Shown here one piece after another: positions 61,785 to 64,000 of a stretch of 64,000 nucleotides of DNA. The stretch is taken from NCBI GenBank assembly GCA_004335835.1, contig RWJK01001325.1, positions 32,115-96,114 on the forward strand. The letters run 5' to 3'. The translations under genes were made by a program, and so were the position numbers. Within the stretch, counting starts at the first letter, position 1. Every line of letters begins with the position of its first letter. A model generated the notes under the pieces. It was not told the DNA's origin and did not search any database. It worked only from the letters and a program-made list of their open reading frames with translations. Origin of the DNA: Scenedesmus sp. ARA3 (taxonomy: Eukaryota > Chlorophyta > Chlorophyceae > Sphaeropleales > Scenedesmaceae).

Positions 61785-63000
61785 CATTGCACCAGGCAGC
61801 ACAACGGACGGCTGGGATGTCCTTTGGGTGCCCTCTGGCCACCGTCGCCAGTTTACTCTGGATTGCATGCATGAGGGCTCCAGACACAAGAGACATGGTG
61901 CCCAATCTTGCATCGTGTTCTATTGTGCGCCTCACTCTCTTTTTATTCATCACAGGCCGTGTGTTGCTTGAAAGTGTGGTGCATATTGTCTGCATATGCT
62001 GCGTGGACGCACGTGCATGTGTAACTGACTGTCTTTGAAACGGCTACGACGCGTATGTGCAGTGCTGTTGATCTCACATTCATGCCAGCAGCTTCTATGC
62101 ATCACTCATATGCATGCGCAGCCCACGGGCTGAGCAGCATTGTGTTGGGATAAGTTGAGTTGAAGCTTTATTGGTGGCAGCTTAGAAGTCAGATCCTCAC
62201 AGGTGCTTGGCCAAATCCCAGAGCATACATCAGGTGTCTTGAAGATGGACGCAATACGGTTGTTGCGCACATGTGTGCATGTACAGCTTGCTCTGTCCTG
62301 GCACATGCCGCTGGTGCGGTCATTGTGGCTGGCTTAAGCCATCTGAGCTGACGACTGGACCCACTGGGCATGGCATGTGCAACAACACTCTCTTCATGGC
62401 CTGGTGAAAGTTGTCTCAGCGGATTTCTTGCATGCAGCATGGTATCTATAGTTTCGCTGGCGCAGGTGTACAGACGTATGCAATGTAAAGTACCCTCCCT
62501 TTCAAGTCACCAAGTTTTCAGCACCGTGGCTGTTAGATAACCTGTGTGATGGTTACATAACTCCGCCCATGCACGTTGAAACCCTTAACACCATTGGGCG
62601 ACCAACATTGGCCAGCAAGCACAAAACAGCACACCATAGCTGTCAGCAGGTTCTTGACTCGGCTAGCCACTGCTGCTTGTCCCTATCTACTAGATAGGTG
62701 TTGAACACCCAATGCCGCCGTTACCACAGTGATCTTATGACATGCATGAAGTCTACCCTCTGAAACATCTTGATTCAACACGCAGTTGTCAGTTCTTCCT
62801 TGTGTGCACACACAAACATACCACCCCACAGTGTATGATTATTCCAGCCATATGCAGCCCTCCAGAAATTCGGCAAACACGGATTCCAGCACAGGCCAAG
62901 CCGCCAGGCTGGCTGGGCTTGGTGCAGCTGCAAGTGGTGTCACCACCTGCAGCGTGCATTGCAGCTTGCTAGCAGCAAGGCTGTGTATGCTGGGCCTGGC
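61785..63000. other. Intergenic region, no gene seen
   Basis: About 1.2 kb between convergent genes. TGTAA at 62020-62024 is a candidate polyadenylation signal for the Tim17/22 gene. I see only short frames without domains. Confidence 0.5.
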
Positions 63001-64000
63001 TCAGTAGCCGGAGCCGTTATCCTCCAGGTCGTTGGTCTTCCTGGGGCGCAGCAGCTCGCCCCAGTCGCTGCTGTCATCCAGGTCACCTGCAGCAGCGGCA
63101 GCAGCAGTGGCAACAGTGCGGTGCATGCAGCATGAGCAGTGCGGTGCATACAAATCACGTGCTTGCGCGTGCCCTTCACATACTAATAATACTGGACACA
63201 TGTCATACATGCTGCCATGTTCGCTGTCAGTTGCTGCGTCGGCTGCAGTGGCAGACAAAACAGGCTAGCGGCAGCCACGGCAGGCCTATCCCCCAAGCGT
63301 GAACATGCATCCTATGCTGGCTGAGCCTCACATCAGCTGCATAAAGGCAAGCGTCGTCAGCAGAACCTCCGCACACTGGCTTGAGCACAACTACGGCCAC
63401 CTGCGGCGCAACCACTGCGCCAACCCCAAGCCCAGTGCCCGCCAAGTCACTCACCCATGGTCTTGCTCATGAGGCTTCCAAACAGCTGCGGCACGCTGGT
63501 GGCAGCGGGCAGGTCAGCGTCAGCCAGCGCCTGGGGGTCCAGCCTCAGCCCAGCCAGGTACAGCGGGTCGGGCAGGCGCGGCAGGATGGACATGATGCGC
63601 TCCCCGAGCTTGCCGATGGTGGCGGCAACGTCAACGGGCGGCAGCGCGGCAGTCGTGTTGAGGTTGCGCAGCAGCTCGCCGACGCTGCTGATGTTGAGCT
63701 TGGCGAGTTCGGCCGGGTTGAAGCTCTCCACGTTGAGCTGCTTGGCCAGCTCAGCCAGGCTGGAGACATTGGCGGCGCGCTGCGCGAGCTCGGTGAGGTT
63801 GAGGCCCTTGGCCAGGTCCTGCAGGCTGGGCAGCTTAGGAGGGGTGGGGAGGGCACCCTGCGCGCCGTCACCGCGGCTGATGAGGCCGGTGATGCCATCG
63901 CTGAAGCGTGCCGCGGGGCCGCGCAGCAGGCCGGGCGCTGCGCTGGAGCCCATGTCGTCCATGGCCGCGATGCGCGCCTCGTCCACGCGCTCGCGCGCGC
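63001..64000 (-). CDS. Unknown protein, C-terminal part (5' end beyond window)
   Basis: Two exons are visible: from beyond 64000 down to 63455, and 63086-63001, joined in phase (ATG G|GT). The reading frame is open to the window edge, so the ATG at 63986 need not be the start. The visible 210 residues contain an imperfect run of short helical repeats, each close to LTELAQRAANVSSLAELAKQ then LNVESFNPAELAKLNISSV. Several N-x-S/T sequons occur (NLT, NVS, NIS, NTT), which would fit a luminal or secreted protein. The C-terminal exon is acidic and basic mixed (DLDDSSDWGELLRPRK). I recognise no family. Confidence 0.7.

Overview
This window is nuclear DNA from a eukaryotic green alga, probably a chlorophyte and perhaps of the Sphaeropleales type; that placement is my inference. 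The evidence is GC-rich exons broken by many GT-AG introns, CAG/CTG tracts that give poly-Gln, poly-Ala and poly-Ser runs in proteins, UGUAA-type polyadenylation motifs, and a plant/algal gene set (plastid DAR GTPase, plastid uL18, AP2/ERF factor, SAS6-like protein). There are no operons, so neighbouring genes are mostly unrelated. I rebuilt gene models by joining exons whose splice phases match; the junctions are internally consistent, but none was tested against transcripts.

Layout, left to right. 261-1923 (+): 3' part of a plastid DAR-type GTPase. 2978-7454 or further (-): multi-repeat Myb protein resembling SNAPc4/MYB4R1. 8988-12722 (-): NOC4, ribosome biogenesis. 13143-16011 (+): BTB protein. 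17724-18471 (+): small secreted-type protein of unknown function. 20175-23591 (+): F-box/leucine-rich protein. 24563-31567 (+): a 15-exon gene fusing a cellulose-synthase-like GT2 membrane enzyme to a GH9 (endoglucanase) domain. 32190-34984 (+): DIM1 rRNA dimethyltransferase. 35899-37790 (-): protein with two tandem cytochrome-b5-like (MAPR) domains. 38096-40631 (-): ALG10 glucosyltransferase. 41066-41662 (+): VMA22/CCDC115. 42716-44815 (-): plastid uL18. 46123-49508 (-): PfkB kinase with an N-terminal hydrophobic anchor. 51743-54115 (+): AP2/ERF factor. 57609-59566 (+): SAS6-like protein. 60602-61784 (+): Tim17/Tim22-family protein. 63001 to beyond the window end (-): unknown protein.

The most striking object is the GT2-GH9 fusion. 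The synthase half keeps its D, DxD, TED and QxxRW motifs. The GH9 half keeps the fold-defining blocks but has lost both residues that drive hydrolysis: the second Asp of DAGD is Gly, and the acid Glu is absent. It looks like an active glucan synthase joined to a non-hydrolytic cellulase-like domain.

Non-coding structure includes a cluster of perfect palindromes at 51121-51273, an exact 156-bp tandem duplication in an intron, a dispersed repeat shared by 16941 and 50909, several minisatellites, and CTG tracts acting as polypyrimidine tracts at many 3' splice sites.
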